A stretch of 25,462 nucleotides of DNA from JBFHIJ01 sp041596515 (GCA_041596515.1 JBFHIJ010000049.1:1-25462), one strand, 5' to 3'; numbered from the stretch's first letter, positions 7,902-17,984 are shown. The notes: generated by a model from the letters alone, not told the origin. A program made the numbers and translations.

Positions 7902-10688
7902 ATGAAAAAGTTTATTTTACTTATTTTATGCATAGCTATAATACCGATAGTATCAAGTGGCAGTGATACTAAGAAAGCTATCAAAGCCAATTTAGTAAAG
8001 CAATTTAAAATGGGCAATTTCCAAGAAGGTAAGAAATTTATTGTAGCCATTCCCCCGAATGAAACGGCAAGCTATGGTTGGAGTGATTCTGCGATAGAAA
8101 TCTATATTTCAACGGCATCAGATACCGATTTAGAGTTAGACGTTTTAGGTACGAAAAGTACAACATCTATTAAAGCAGGAGATGTACTTGTATTAAATGA
8201 GGGTAAAGGATTGACGAAAACATCTGCGGAATGTCGCGAACCTAACATGGCAACCAATAAAACTATTACTATCGAAGCAAGCAGCCCTGTTAGCGTTTAT
8301 GTGATAAATTCTAAAAATCTTTCATCTGATGGCTATATGGCAATTCCTGTAGATAACTGGGATACAGAATACCTGCATTGCTCGTATTATGACAATTATG
8401 AAAACAAACAAAACACTTTCGCAGGTGGTTTCTTAGTCTTGGGATCAGAAGCCAACACTCTTGTAGATGTAACTCTTAGAGGCATTGGTAATTCAGACAT
8501 AGCGACTCTCAGAGATTCAGATAAATCAATCGGCGACCATGTAAACTTTAGTGTAGGCGAAGGTGAAGTTTACCAAATTTCAGCGGACGGCTTAACTCGT
8601 GGTCAGTTTGACTTATCCGGTAGTCTAATCACTGCAGATAAACCAATTGGTGTGATTTCTTACCACCAGAGAACAGTTCTTCCAATTTTCACTTCTTCCA
8701 GCAGAGATCATTTATCTGAGATGATGCCGCCAATTAATACATTGAGCAAGAAATACGCATCGATAGCACTAGATAGAAATAACTCCAAAAAAGGTGATAT
8801 GTTTAGAATAGTCGCCGTGGAAGACAATACCACATACTCTGCCAAATGGTTCGACTTTGATACTCAGCAGCAATTAGGTTCAAAAACCGGAACAATTTCT
8901 CAGGCTGGTGAATTTGTAGAAATGTCGGAGGTGTTAAATGCATCAGCATTAGATTCATCAATAACCGGCACTTCCATTTTTGAAGCAGACAAACCTATAC
9001 TTCTAATGCAATACTCTTACTCTGGCGGTTGGGACGATTCAATATATGATCCTTTTATGTGGATAGTAACTGCCGAAGAGCAGTATGTAACACGCGCGAT
9101 TGTTCAAGCTCCCTCAAACAAATCTTTTGGAGAAAATTATATTAATATAATAGCTAAAGATCTGTCAGGGGATCAAAGTCTGCCTAATTTAGAATCTTTA
9201 ACATTCGATAATACAAAAATTATTGATAAAGTTCCTTCATTTACTAAAAACAACATACCGGGAACTGATTTGTACTGGGCTCGTTTCACTATTCAGCCAG
9301 GGGCTCACAAAATATCAGGCAATGGAGACGCAGTATTTGGTGCATACATTTATGGCTATAAATCTGTTGACTCCTATGGATGGCCGGCTGCAATGGGGAC
9401 TAAAGCAATGGACGAAATAGATACCACTTGCCCTGATATCTCTTATGACAATGTTTCTCCTAACCCTAAGATTTGGGAAATCCATGTAAAGGAACAACAA
9501 GATGATTCGGAATTAGTAGAAAAAGGCACAGTACATCAAAAAGATTCTAAAGTTTGGTTCGAACCACTGACTCTAATAAAAGATGAGTATGGTCTTACTT
9601 CTACTAACTTCAAAGATCCTTATACTGACTTTACTTGGGAATTTGGCGGTCATGATGACTATATTGTCAAGTTAGAAGTGGAAGATGAGTATCAGTTCGC
9701 AGAAGCTAACTTTTATGTCGCTGATTATACCGGCAATATTGCTCTGGGCAATATAAAATACTATCCTAATTTGCTGACTTTAACTAACGAAGAAAGCGTT
9801 GACTTTGGAACAGTAGAAATCAATACAAAGAAAGCTAACGTCCTCACCTTTGAAAATACCAGTGAAGTTGATTTTACATTGCACTCTATCAAACTATCAA
9901 ATAATGAAATATTCCAAATACAAACAGAAGAATTACCAACTTCTATAGCTCAAAATCAATCTATAGCTCTAACAATCAATTACTTGCCTACTAGTGTGAC
10001 TGAAAAAGAGACGGACACACTTACGATTACAACTGACAACATCACTCATAAATGGATACTATCTGGTAATACGATTAAAAGTGAAGAGTCACTCGAATTA
10101 GCAAGTAGTACTGAGTTGGATTATGGTACTGTCTATACTAATGAGACTGCAACTCATAACTTTATCCTAAACAACACAGGCGAGATAAATTGTGAGATAG
10201 AATCTATATCTTTAAAAGATGGAACGCTTTTCAAATTTAGCGACGATATTCAAACACCTTTAGTAATATTGCCGGGCGAATCTTTCAATTTTGATATTGT
10301 TTATTCTCCTTTGGTAAAATCTGACTTAGACAATGATTCTTTAGTTGTTCAAACAAATAAGTATTTTTATGCTTGGCGTCTATCCGGTAAAGCAGAAGTG
10401 GATGTAAGTGTAAATGATAAAGACTTAGGCAACGATTTAATAAAAGTAAATCCTAACCCGATTACTACATATGGAAGTATCACTCTTACATTACCTAAAG
10501 AAGCTCATTGCACTGCATCACTTTATAGTAGCAATGGCACATTAGTTAAAACTGTATTTGATGGACTTGGCAGAAAAGGTGAAAACATTATTGATCTGCA
10601 AACGACTAACGTTGCGTCCGGAACTTACACTTTGCTTGTAGAGCTGGGTAATCTCAGACAGTCAACACAAGTAATTATTTCTAAATAA
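7902..10688 (+). CDS. T9SS-sorted IgGFc-binding-like surface protein, paralog 2 (two ASH domains)
   Basis: The 928-residue protein follows its upstream neighbour nearly colinearly from the MKKFILLI signal peptide through the IgGFc-binding-like region (about 145-505). Shared strings include IGVISYHQRTVLPIFTSSSR and IPGTDLYW. It differs in carrying two consecutive ASH domains (about 623-724 and 729-830) where the neighbour has one; this accounts for the 107-residue length difference. The T9SS type A sorting domain (849-928) starts NPNP and ends VIISK. Each ASH repeat opens with an L/V-D-F/Y-G-T strand and closes with a W-x-L-S/R-G strand. AGAG precedes the ATG. The pair most likely arose by tandem duplication followed by gain or loss of one ASH unit. 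Function and ligand are unknown. Confidence 0.88.
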   Translation: MKKFILLILCIAIIPIVSSGSDTKKAIKANLVKQFKMGNFQEGKKFIVAIPPNETASYGWSDSAIEIYISTASDTDLELDVLGTKSTTSIKAGDVLVLNEGKGLTKTSAECREPNMATNKTITIEASSPVSVYVINSKNLSSDGYMAIPVDNWDTEYLHCSYYDNYENKQNTFAGGFLVLGSEANTLVDVTLRGIGNSDIATLRDSDKSIGDHVNFSVGEGEVYQISADGLTRGQFDLSGSLITADKPIGVISYHQRTVLPIFTSSSRDHLSEMMPPINTLSKKYASIALDRNNSKKGDMFRIVAVEDNTTYSAKWFDFDTQQQLGSKTGTISQAGEFVEMSEVLNASALDSSITGTSIFEADKPILLMQYSYSGGWDDSIYDPFMWIVTAEEQYVTRAIVQAPSNKSFGENYINIIAKDLSGDQSLPNLESLTFDNTKIIDKVPSFTKNNIPGTDLYWARFTIQPGAHKISGNGDAVFGAYIYGYKSVDSYGWPAAMGTKAMDEIDTTCPDISYDNVSPNPKIWEIHVKEQQDDSELVEKGTVHQKDSKVWFEPLTLIKDEYGLTSTNFKDPYTDFTWEFGGHDDYIVKLEVEDEYQFAEANFYVADYTGNIALGNIKYYPNLLTLTNEESVDFGTVEINTKKANVLTFENTSEVDFTLHSIKLSNNEIFQIQTEELPTSIAQNQSIALTINYLPTSVTEKETDTLTITTDNITHKWILSGNTIKSEESLELASSTELDYGTVYTNETATHNFILNNTGEINCEIESISLKDGTLFKFSDDIQTPLVILPGESFNFDIVYSPLVKSDLDNDSLVVQTNKYFYAWRLSGKAEVDVSVNDKDLGNDLIKVNPNPITTYGSITLTLPKEAHCTASLYSSNGTLVKTVFDGLGRKGENIIDLQTTNVASGTYTLLVELGNLRQSTQVIISK

Positions 10689-10838
10689 GACCTTGTGCAC
10701 AAGTAAATACGTAAGTAGCCAAATGACAATAAGTGGGTAAATGATAAAGACTCAATGAGCTGTGAACCTAATAGGTATACTGATGCTTTTAGAGAACCGC
10801 TACAAAAAAGAATGGGGTAGGTTCAGTGGTTTTAAAAA

Positions 10839-10877
10839 GAGAAGTCGGAGCGTGAAATGATTACGCTCCGACTTCTC
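10839..10877 (-). terminator. Intrinsic terminator of the S41 protease/membrane protein operon
   Basis: A perfect 15-bp stem (GAGAAGTCGGAGCGT with ACGCTCCGACTTCTC) encloses a 9-base loop. On the minus strand it is followed by TTTTT, whereas the plus-strand side has no T run. It therefore mainly ends the minus-strand operon at 10902-13303 and would at most weakly stop the convergent transcript of the 7902-10688 gene. Confidence 0.85.
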
Positions 10878-10901
10878 GATAAAATCTGTAATACCTACTA
10901 T

Positions 10902-11714
10902 TTATTTAGGCATATCTTTTGTGAAGTCAATTTCAGAGCCCATAACACTATGAGGAATTAAAAATACTATAACTACAGTGGCAGCAGCAATAAGAGCCCA
11001 CCATTTTCTGTCAGGGTGTTTTCTCATTTGCCACAATGCAATAATCCACATAATAAGCCCGGCAAGTGTTTTGTTATCTGTCAGGTCATGTCCGAAAGGC
11101 CAGCCTGTCCAGTATGCATCAAAAGCATATTTCTGAATAATCGGCCCCATCACCATACCGCCAATGGTAAGCATGATGATAGTTATTATGCTGAGGTTAA
11201 TTATATTATCTCTGTGAAAAAGAGCTTCCATAGCTGTTCTCATGGAGAAAAGAAATGCTGAGAATATAAAGAAGATATGTACCAAGAGCCAACCAAGAGG
11301 CACTACGCCTTTATAGCGAGTAATAACAGGCTCATCATGTAATTTATACTCTTTTCCGTTAGAGTCATACAAGTTTATTATATATTCTATTTTTCCGGCA
11401 GCAGGCTGATTTGGCAAAATAGCGACCAAAGAGTCACTCCTCTTTACCATATCTTTAGTAGTCCATTCATCATGGCTTTTTAAGCGTTTGTAGGTTACTT
11501 TACCTGTGACTCCCTCAGGAGCATAAATAGGAACTTGCTGGTCAGTACTGCCTTCCCATGTTCGTAACAGATCATAGTCTATCTCTGTTCCATTGATAGT
11601 AATTTCGTCAGAAATTGGATAGGTTGGCCCTGTAGTTCTCTGCCAAATAACGAAGATAACAGTTATTACAAAGGTTAAAACCCATAGCAGAGTAGTTTGT
11701 AGTTTTTTGTTCAT
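10902..11714 (-). CDS. Conserved multi-pass membrane protein of unknown function
   Basis: I do not recognise the family. The 270-residue protein has one N-terminal helix (8-25), a soluble, probably periplasmic, beta-rich domain (about 26-136) and four more hydrophobic helices (about 137-157, 171-191, 216-230, 237-256). The loop 197-215 contains the striking string AYWTGWPFGHDLTDNK. Histidines are placed at or near membrane faces (H146, H167, H209, H233, H255), which would suit cofactor or metal binding, but this is speculation. The gene starts 23 bp after the S41 protease stop, with GGAG before its ATG, and shares that gene's terminator, so the two are very probably co-transcribed. Confidence 0.85.
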   Translation of the reverse strand: MNKKLQTTLLWVLTFVITVIFVIWQRTTGPTYPISDEITINGTEIDYDLLRTWEGSTDQQVPIYAPEGVTGKVTYKRLKSHDEWTTKDMVKRSDSLVAILPNQPAAGKIEYIINLYDSNGKEYKLHDEPVITRYKGVVPLGWLLVHIFFIFSAFLFSMRTAMEALFHRDNIINLSIITIIMLTIGGMVMGPIIQKYAFDAYWTGWPFGHDLTDNKTLAGLIMWIIALWQMRKHPDRKWWALIAAATVVIVFLIPHSVMGSEIDFTKDMPK

Positions 11715-11737
11715 TAGAAAAACTCCGATATATTTTA

Positions 11738-13303
11738 TTAGTTTTTATCAAATATTGCAATAGTAGACTGAGCAACATTGTCATTTTTTAGTTCAACATA
11801 AATAAAAGCTTCGTTACCCCAGAGGGAATGTGCTAATATTGATTTTAAATAATTTCTAATATACTCCTTGTCCTGCTCAAACATCGCATCATTACCGATA
11901 TTGTGGCTTCGGCAGAAGACGGAGAAATCATTAAGAATATTGTCATTAATATACGCATTTTTGTAGAATAATTTATAATCTTTACCATAAGTTTCTTTTT
12001 GGAGGTCTCCAAATCTATACAAAAACGTATAAATATACTGATGGAAAAGCCTTTTTTGGTTCAAAACATTGGTAAGTAAAGTGACTGTATCTTTTTTTAC
12101 CATTTTGTCCGGCATTATTCCCATATCACCTATGATAGATTTGCCGGTCTTAGTATAAAACACAGGTAATTTTCCGTTTGGCGTTTGATTTATTGTTTCT
12201 TGTAGCTTTTCAAACTCCTCTTCTCCCATGCTTAGTTTTAGTGCAGGATCTAATAGAGCTTCACCGTTTTTGTCATTATGCAGACTTCTTCCGGTTGGGG
12301 TCAAGTACTCAGCCACGGTTATTTTAAAAGCAGTGCTGTCGCTCATTCTCCATGTATTTTGAATAGTAGCTTTGCCGAAAGTTATTTCGCCGACTACTGT
12401 GCCTCTTTCGTTATCCTGAATTGCACCTGTGAGAATTTCTGAAGCAGAAGCCGAATTCGCATTAACGATAACAGCTAGTGGTATATCTGAAGCTATGCCA
12501 TTCTTTTCACAGATATATGTTTTAGATATCTGTGGATTATTTGATTTTACTTTTAATATAGTATCTTTATCGTGCAAAAACTCAGCAGCTATGTTGCTCG
12601 CAGATTCCACCCGACCTCCGGGGTTATCTCTTAAATCAAGAATAAATGCTTGCGGCGACAAGTCCATTAATTGTTTAAGTTTCTCGATAACTATATCATC
12701 AGTATTGTCTGCAAACTTACTGATTTTCAAATATGCTATTTGGGTGTGAGGTATAAAGAATGCAGCAGGAACTCCGGGCACATCTGTATCTCTTCTTGGC
12801 AAGGTAAGCTGTTTCAAATCTGTTTTCCATCCTTTTTGCAGAATAATAGAAACAGTTGAATGATGGTCACCTGTGATTAGGTCATTTAGCTTTTTGTAGC
12901 TTAGTCCGCTTGTATTTTTTCCATCTATAAATAATATTCTGTCTGCTATTTCTATTCCAGCGGAATCTGCAGGGCTGTTAGGAATAACATAAGACACCGT
13001 AGCAGTGTCATTCACATTAATAACAGTAGCACCAATGCCATAAGATTTGCCGGTCTGATTTTGACTAATGTTAGTAAATGTAGCTTTATCATAGTATCCA
13101 GAATTTGGATCTATCGCTTTTAGTAATGCATCATATGCTTTGTCGGATACATTCTGAATATCAAAAGTATCTTTATGATTCTTAAAAGCAGTTTCAAGGA
13201 TATATTTGAATTTATTAGTTTGAAATAGAATTTGCTGCTCAGAACTAAGAGTATCAGCAATTACATTAGAATAAATAAGCATAAGAAAAAAGACATAACG
13301 CAT
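11738..13303 (-). CDS. S41 family C-terminal processing peptidase with PDZ domain
   Basis: The 521-residue exported serine protease has a signal peptide (1-17, MRYVFFLMLIYSNVIAD). An N-terminal helical region is followed by a PDZ domain (about 88-168, with SYGIGATV and SPADSAGI). The S41 core has LRDNPGG, the NANSASASEI nucleophile loop and EITFGKATIQ. By comparison with E. coli Tsp the Ser-Lys dyad is S286 and K311, with D297 at the third conserved position, so it should be active. Such enzymes trim or degrade proteins from their C-termini in the periplasm. A longer frame with a TTG start at 13354 exists, but the ATG at 13303 gives a clean signal peptide and lies after a possible -7 box (complement of 13352-13358). 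It is the first gene of an operon with the membrane protein that follows. Confidence 0.92.
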   Translation of the reverse strand: MRYVFFLMLIYSNVIADTLSSEQQILFQTNKFKYILETAFKNHKDTFDIQNVSDKAYDALLKAIDPNSGYYDKATFTNISQNQTGKSYGIGATVINVNDTATVSYVIPNSPADSAGIEIADRILFIDGKNTSGLSYKKLNDLITGDHHSTVSIILQKGWKTDLKQLTLPRRDTDVPGVPAAFFIPHTQIAYLKISKFADNTDDIVIEKLKQLMDLSPQAFILDLRDNPGGRVESASNIAAEFLHDKDTILKVKSNNPQISKTYICEKNGIASDIPLAVIVNANSASASEILTGAIQDNERGTVVGEITFGKATIQNTWRMSDSTAFKITVAEYLTPTGRSLHNDKNGEALLDPALKLSMGEEEFEKLQETINQTPNGKLPVFYTKTGKSIIGDMGIMPDKMVKKDTVTLLTNVLNQKRLFHQYIYTFLYRFGDLQKETYGKDYKLFYKNAYINDNILNDFSVFCRSHNIGNDAMFEQDKEYIRNYLKSILAHSLWGNEAFIYVELKNDNVAQSTIAIFDKN

Positions 13304-13371
13304 ATTCTTCACATAGTTTAGTATCACAATTATAAAAAGAACGATAAAGTACAAAAAATGTTCATGATTTA

Positions 13372-13416
13372 CATAAAAAAAGCCACGATAGATATTTTTA
13401 TCATCGTGGCCTTTTT
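13372..13416 (-). terminator. Intrinsic terminator of the VWA protein gene
   Basis: The stem GCCACGAT/ATCGTGGC, extended by GATA/TATC past one bulged base, closes a TTTT loop. A long A run on its plus-strand left side gives a U-rich tail on the minus strand. The other side also has five T residues, so it could work in both directions. It lies about 20 bases after the stop of the 1515-residue gene. Confidence 0.85.
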
Positions 13417-13436
13417 GAATTAATTGAATCAGTTTA

Positions 13437-16400
13437 CTATTTACTTATCATCAGCTTCTCGGTTTTTGTGATATGACCGGAGCGCAATTGTAAGATATAA
13501 GCACCTGAGTTATATTTATTTACATCTAAGGTCGCATTATATAATCCTGATGGTACAGTAGCATCAAATAGGGTTTCTATTTTTTTACCTTGCATATCAT
13601 AGATTTCAAATACAGTTTTAGCTGTGTAGCCCGTTGTAAATGTCAGCTCAGTAGTAGTGCTAACAGGATTTGGAGCTACTTTGTCGATAGAAGTAATAAA
13701 TTTACCTTGACTTATAAGTATGCCTTCGTTAAAACATATACCATTCATAGCAAGATAAATTGGAGTGGAAAAGTCAGTTTCGCAACCATCATATACAGCT
13801 TTGATATTAAATGGCGATACCAACTCAGAACCCAACAATGCTTGATACTCGACAAGTAAAAATGAATCATCAAAAGCAGTCGCTAAGTTCCCTGAGCCCT
13901 CGACAGTATAAATACCATTACCGAGAGAGACAGGCTGACTCCACGTAAAGCCATCCGGCTTAGTAGTAAGTACTTTTGTAATGCTTACAAGATTGCTATT
14001 GACAGATAGTTTAAGTTTAAAATTAGTAATAGCACCGTATTTTAATTTTGGTATTTTTGCTTTAATTCCAAATAGATTTTTATTGCCACCAATCGGTACC
14101 ACAGTTAATGTATCAATTGTAGCATAAAATACCGGGTTAACGGCTGTGCCACTTATTTGCACATGATATTCGTTATTGTCGCTATCTGAAATAGTTAGTA
14201 CATCATCAAACGTACCTTCCGAATCAGGATTGAAATAAACATCTATTAGCATCGAATCCAAAGGGTTAATTGTATAATCCAAGTCTGGGTGCGCAGTATA
14301 AAACGGTACTAAATTTTGAAGTGTTACAGATGATATCGTAACGGATTCGTTATCAGATGGATTAACTACTGACACAGTTATCGGTATATCATCACACACT
14401 AGCACATTCCCAAAATTTATACTTGGAGGAACTAATAGACCAGCCACCTCGCAAGTAAAGTCATGACTTTGCTTAATGGAAGGATTTTCATCAGCACTTG
14501 CTAAAGCATCAGAGATGATATCGAAAGTAACATTACGTGAGCCTCTGAGAGTAGGCGTAAATGCTAACTCTAAAGATTCGGTAGCTCCTTCTGTAATATC
14601 CAAATCAGTAACATTTGAAATCCAAGTATAATCCGTAGCACCATTGCTTATAGTTATATCATATATTTTTAGATTTTCAGCAGAACCTGAATTGGTAATT
14701 TCTAAATATGCAGTACCGGTTTTACCTTGCTCTGCTATGTCAGGGCATATCCAATTTAATGTATATGCAGGTAGAACTCCCGTTCCCGATAGCTTAAATG
14801 TATTAGTTTCAGGTGCGTTTTCTACCTGAAATTCATATACACTTTCATAATATATCTCTGCAGTTGGTCTAAAGCTAACATCAATTTTGTAATCGCCATT
14901 AGCAGGTATTGTAAAACCTGCAGGCGGGTTAGTAAGAACAATGCCACTGCTCGGATTTGTATTCGTGAAGCTTAATACTTTCAAATCAATATTACTATGA
15001 TTCTCAAGTATAACTTTATCATCATTGATGGAAGAGAGACGCTTTTTGCCCCAGTCGATATCATTTACAACAACATCAGTAATTACAACATTTGCTTTTA
15101 GTTGTGCGTAGTTATCAGGGCATTCACTATGCAGATTAAAGTTAATATAAGCAGTTTTGTTGCCAGCTACCGTAGAGTAACAAGTTATGTCCGTTGACCA
15201 GCATTCTCCGGGTAATACTGAAAATGTACCTGATTTAGATAAGTTAAAATCAAGTGCATCAGCACCTTCTATAACCGGAGTAATAAGCAAAGAATCGTTA
15301 GATAAGTTTTCAAAAACACAAACATTGCTCTGAACTTTATTTACCGAAGCAGCTACTTCTAAGAAGTCTACTGTTTTTGCATCAAACTCACACTGCCCGT
15401 TTCCTTTCACATCTATTGGAGTCGGATCTAAGCAGTCAACTCCTAATAGGAGCTGAGCCGTGCGTTCGCCTCTTTCTTGAGGTGTAAATAGTACTGAGAC
15501 ATCTATGCTTTTGCCTGGCTCAATAGTCGCACCAAGCAAAGAAGGAGTAATAGAAAACTCACCAAGCGGATCGTTTGCAATCGCTTCTGACTCAATAGTG
15601 ACAGGTATAGAGCCATTATTTTTTATAGCACCTGCAAGTAAGCGAAGTGCAGAATTTCCTAACCCACAATCACCTACATCAAGCGACAATGCGTTAAATT
15701 CGATAAGTGGAGAAACAACTGTTATATTAGAGTTGTTTTCGTAATATTCATTAGAAGATTTGGATCTTGACTTAAAGATTACACCATCTGACTTACCTTG
15801 AGAAATTAGTTCTTGCCCATTTCTCGAGATTGTATCTTTAAATGCAGTAGCATAGTAAGTATCAAAGTATTCATAAGTAGGCGGATAAGGTATGCCACTT
15901 TCGCTTCCGGCTTTAACATCTTTAAGTACTAAATCAGATTTATTATAAATAGCAGTAAATGTTTTTGGTGTATTAGTCAAAGGAAGGCTTAACTGTCCAA
16001 AATCAAAAATACCTATATATTCTCCTTCAACGTATATTAAGTCACCTACAACTGCTACTTTTGTTCCCCACATATTAAGATTTTTATTTTGACCGCCGCT
16101 CATAATGCCTAAGACATTTCCGTCTATTGCATTACCTGTGCCATCATGTTTTGCTATAAATAAATATTTTTTATCATTGACTAGATAATTAGGAGTCTTC
16201 GTGCCAAAGGAGCAGTTGTCCATAGCTGACCCCGTTACATAAGTAATTCCATTATCAAAATAGACTGCAGTAGCAGAGTCATTTCGGGTTCCTCCATTTG
16301 CTCCTACCCAATTCAAATATCCATTGGTAGGGTTTATAGAAACAACAAAATAATCTTTTTGGCCCTTGCTGTTTTTTAAAACAGCTCCACTGCCAAAAGC

Positions 16401-17984
16401 GGCAGTATTTTCAAAACTTCCCACAGCGTATAGCTGATTAGTTATGTGCATTCCGGTAGCTCTATCGTCGCCGGTACCTTGAATTAAGAATGTCCAGTCC
16501 CATGACTTTAACTTATCGGCTCTTAATCTATATTGCCCTTCTTCCGGTGCCTGCCATTTATATTCAAGGCCACTGGCAGAAGTAGTAATAGTATCCCAAG
16601 CATTTCCATTATCTGTACTGTATGATAAAATCACTTTGTCGGATTTGTTGATACCTGACCATAAAATATTGATAGAATCACATAAAGAGAATGATTCTCC
16701 TCCAACAGGTGCATCAATGATTAAATTCTCTGCTCCGGCAACAACAGGCACAGATTTTTCACAAGGATAACCTTCTAAAATCAGATTAGTATTTCTGACT
16801 TTAATAGTACTCTGTTTAAAAACCACTTTTATTCGTTCGGTATTGCCTTCTTTAATGGTAAAAGGTAGAGTTCGTCCTTCCCAGTCTACAGAATAATTTG
16901 CAGTCCAAGCTGTAAATCTGGCACCGGATACATCAAAGTCTGAATATTGAGGAGTAAAATCCACATATCCTGTAATTGTTTCATTTGCCTGAGCCATACC
17001 TAAATTATAAGAACTTCGTGCATTTAGCAAACGAGGAACTGACTTTTCAGGCAATATAAACGGTCTTTCTATCACTCTGCCATCAACATTGCTCAGCCTT
17101 AGGTATTCAAATTTTGCGTTTCTATAGCGAGATGCATCATCACACCCGTGTGGTGATATCCAAGACAGATAACAAAACAATTGGTTCTGCAATTTTTCAG
17201 CAATTTTATTATATAGCTCATCCAATTCTTGTTTGGTATCTACTCTCCAGCTTTCTCCACCGGTATACCTTGCAACCGAATTCAAATCACCATTGCGAGG
17301 AGTATTCAAAGTAATGGAATAAACCTGAATATTAGCAAGCTGCATTGCATTTATGATTTCATCTGTTTTGGGTTGCTCTGTAGGCTCGCCATCAGTTAAA
17401 AAGATTGCAACTTTACGAACATCATCAGGCCTTGATTTAAAAAGTTCTGCAGCTCCTGTAGTAGCATCTAAAAAAGGATCGTCGAATAATGTCTTGCCAA
17501 TTATTTGAATTTTATCTAATGAATCCAATAAGTCTTGACGTTGATTAGTAAATGGACAGGTAAGTTTGCAGGTACCTCCAAAATTTGTAATCGCTACGGT
17601 AGTTCTACCAACAAAATTTATCTTATTGACAAAACTAGTAACTGCATAATTTACCCAATCCCATCTCAATTCTACAGGATTTTTAGAAACTGTGTCTTTC
17701 ATGGACTCACTTCTGTCCAGGATTAGTAAGACACTTACTTCTTTATTGCCTTCTTCGCAAAAGATTTTCAAACTAGGATCCATAGATACACCATCTTCAA
17801 AGACGTTAAAGTCGTCTACAGTCAAATCTTCGATAGAATATCCTGAGTCATCTAAAGCCTGAAAATATGCTTTTATTTCCGGGAAGTTAGAGCCATCAAT
17901 TGCAGAAATTGAATATCTATCTGCACGTAATACTCCCCCCACAAACAACAGTATAAATGCATAAATTGTAAATCTTTTAAACAT
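13437..17984 (-). CDS. Giant T9SS-sorted VWA / ASH-repeat / cohesin-like surface protein
   Basis: The 1515-residue protein has a signal peptide (1-21) and a von Willebrand A domain (about 83-268) with a full MIDAS: D90-x-S92-x-S94, T165 and D198 in LTDGE. A beta-rich, Cys-containing region (about 270-420) is followed by an Ig-like domain around 425-490 (GGESF, LSYSTDNG, YRLRADKL). A region with beta-propeller-like repeats (about 497-750, with YAVGSFE and TYVTGSA) comes next. Several ASH/choice-of-anchor-D repeats (about 755-1360), a cohesin-like domain (about 1365-1430) and a T9SS type A sorting domain (1436-1515, starting APNP, with YDMQGKK) complete it. It should be exported and surface-displayed; metal-dependent adhesion is plausible from the intact MIDAS. 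AGAGG precedes the ATG. It has its own terminator and appears monocistronic. Exact domain borders are estimates. Confidence 0.9.
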   Translation of the reverse strand: MFKRFTIYAFILLFVGGVLRADRYSISAIDGSNFPEIKAYFQALDDSGYSIEDLTVDDFNVFEDGVSMDPSLKIFCEEGNKEVSVLLILDRSESMKDTVSKNPVELRWDWVNYAVTSFVNKINFVGRTTVAITNFGGTCKLTCPFTNQRQDLLDSLDKIQIIGKTLFDDPFLDATTGAAELFKSRPDDVRKVAIFLTDGEPTEQPKTDEIINAMQLANIQVYSITLNTPRNGDLNSVARYTGGESWRVDTKQELDELYNKIAEKLQNQLFCYLSWISPHGCDDASRYRNAKFEYLRLSNVDGRVIERPFILPEKSVPRLLNARSSYNLGMAQANETITGYVDFTPQYSDFDVSGARFTAWTANYSVDWEGRTLPFTIKEGNTERIKVVFKQSTIKVRNTNLILEGYPCEKSVPVVAGAENLIIDAPVGGESFSLCDSINILWSGINKSDKVILSYSTDNGNAWDTITTSASGLEYKWQAPEEGQYRLRADKLKSWDWTFLIQGTGDDRATGMHITNQLYAVGSFENTAAFGSGAVLKNSKGQKDYFVVSINPTNGYLNWVGANGGTRNDSATAVYFDNGITYVTGSAMDNCSFGTKTPNYLVNDKKYLFIAKHDGTGNAIDGNVLGIMSGGQNKNLNMWGTKVAVVGDLIYVEGEYIGIFDFGQLSLPLTNTPKTFTAIYNKSDLVLKDVKAGSESGIPYPPTYEYFDTYYATAFKDTISRNGQELISQGKSDGVIFKSRSKSSNEYYENNSNITVVSPLIEFNALSLDVGDCGLGNSALRLLAGAIKNNGSIPVTIESEAIANDPLGEFSITPSLLGATIEPGKSIDVSVLFTPQERGERTAQLLLGVDCLDPTPIDVKGNGQCEFDAKTVDFLEVAASVNKVQSNVCVFENLSNDSLLITPVIEGADALDFNLSKSGTFSVLPGECWSTDITCYSTVAGNKTAYINFNLHSECPDNYAQLKANVVITDVVVNDIDWGKKRLSSINDDKVILENHSNIDLKVLSFTNTNPSSGIVLTNPPAGFTIPANGDYKIDVSFRPTAEIYYESVYEFQVENAPETNTFKLSGTGVLPAYTLNWICPDIAEQGKTGTAYLEITNSGSAENLKIYDITISNGATDYTWISNVTDLDITEGATESLELAFTPTLRGSRNVTFDIISDALASADENPSIKQSHDFTCEVAGLLVPPSINFGNVLVCDDIPITVSVVNPSDNESVTISSVTLQNLVPFYTAHPDLDYTINPLDSMLIDVYFNPDSEGTFDDVLTISDSDNNEYHVQISGTAVNPVFYATIDTLTVVPIGGNKNLFGIKAKIPKLKYGAITNFKLKLSVNSNLVSITKVLTTKPDGFTWSQPVSLGNGIYTVEGSGNLATAFDDSFLLVEYQALLGSELVSPFNIKAVYDGCETDFSTPIYLAMNGICFNEGILISQGKFITSIDKVAPNPVSTTTELTFTTGYTAKTVFEIYDMQGKKIETLFDATVPSGLYNATLDVNKYNSGAYILQLRSGHITKTEKLMISK

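Noticed and set aside
10705..10717. 13-base match AAATACGTAAGTA with the complement of 18030-18042
   Set aside because: In 25 kb of AT-rich DNA several exact 13-base matches are expected by chance, and the flanks do not align.
10763..10826. Inverted repeat TGAACCTA/TAGGTTCA in the spacer after the second IgGFc-like gene
   Set aside because: It is only 8 bp with a loop of over 40 bases and has no T run or other supporting feature.
13304..13354. Upstream extension of the S41 protease to a TTG start
   Set aside because: It would place extra hydrophobic residues before a good signal peptide and would overlap a possible -7 promoter box; the ATG at 13303 is better.
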